Assembly (NCBI GenBank): GCA_016744595.1
Contig: JADGEB010000022.1
Coordinates: 1-53,468 of the forward strand
DNA length: 53,468 bases
Source: Desulfuromusa sp.
GTDB lineage: Bacteria; Desulfobacterota; Desulfuromonadia; Desulfuromonadales; Geopsychrobacteraceae
Direction: 5' to 3'
Positions 53,425-53,468 of this stretch are shown piece after piece. How positions within the stretch are numbered: the first letter of the stretch is position 1; the number at the start of each line of letters is the position of its first letter. The notes below the pieces were generated by a model that searched no databases, was not told the DNA's origin, and saw nothing but the letters and a program-made list of their open reading frames with translations. The position numbers and the translations under genes were made by a program.

Positions 53425-53468
53425 CCAAACGCAAAAGGGCAGCCAATCGGCTGCCCTTTTGCGTTTGG
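53425..53468 (+). terminator. Perfect 20-bp hairpin terminator at the right edge
   Basis: Arms 53425-53444 and 53449-53468 are perfectly complementary around the loop AATC, with core GCAAAAGGGCAGCC. The window ends at the last paired base, so any T tract beyond is not visible. The core sequence resembles those at 43857 and 39171. Confidence 0.85.

Overview
The window looks like a chromosomal segment of an anaerobic, cytochrome-rich deltaproteobacterium, most likely of the Desulfuromonadales (Geobacter/Desulfuromonas/Pelobacter relatives). This rests on gene content and order: a YqeY-CvpA-MutS2-DnaG-RpoD block, a Nif3/C4-zinc-ribbon/RNase P RNA block, an octaheme c-type cytochrome fused to a cytochrome bd-like membrane domain, paired ferredoxin-MinD ATPases with NifX-like proteins, a flavodiiron protein, ThyX, and a secreted fibronectin-III protein of a type I recall from Geobacter. 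The placement is inference; no rRNA is present.

Layout. 1-3300: start of a divergent gene at the left edge, a MarR-type regulator, a methyltransferase, a DUF4238 protein and a patch of stacked palindromes. 3.3-5.9 kb: small lipoprotein, endonuclease IV, MFS transporter. 6.0-11.7 kb: a CitA/DcuS-type two-component system divergent from a complete tripartite tricarboxylate transporter (tctC-tctB-tctA). 11.7-16.6 kb: a probable operon under one strong sigma70 promoter flanked by two copies of a palindromic operator, encoding a DUF5320 protein, two NifX-like proteins, two MinD-type ATPases with 2x[4Fe-4S] inserts, and a flavodiiron protein. 16.7-21.3 kb: zinc-ribbon protein, YciH/SUI1, membrane protein plus HSL-type esterase, ATP-grasp-like and LOG proteins. 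21.5-31.3 kb, all on the minus strand: rnpB, C4 zinc-ribbon protein, Nif3-like protein, a CAU-anticodon tRNA, rpoD, dnaG, mutS2, cvpA, yqeY.

31.5-39.2 kb: NfeD-type membrane protease with slipin; BMP-family binding protein with a cupin; and a two-gene operon of two CydA-like subunits, the second carrying eight CXXCH heme-c motifs. 39.3-45.6 kb: PDZ protein, two LysE exporters, a 2-keto-4-pentenoate hydratase-like protein, an AT-rich orphan gene, ThyX, a sigma54-driven pair encoding related tiny signal-peptide/membrane proteins (one fused to a degenerate receiver domain), and a tautomerase. 45.7-53.5 kb: hybrid sensor kinase, two EamA exporters, a secreted fn3 protein with sorting signals buried inside it, and two tiny zinc-ribbon proteins.

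The most noteworthy parts are the CydA/CydA-octaheme complex, the NifX/MinD/flavodiiron cluster with its operators, and the sigma54-controlled microprotein pair. No CRISPR array, insertion sequence, prophage or rRNA was seen. Promoters and terminators were called by eye from -35/-10, -24/-12 and hairpin patterns.
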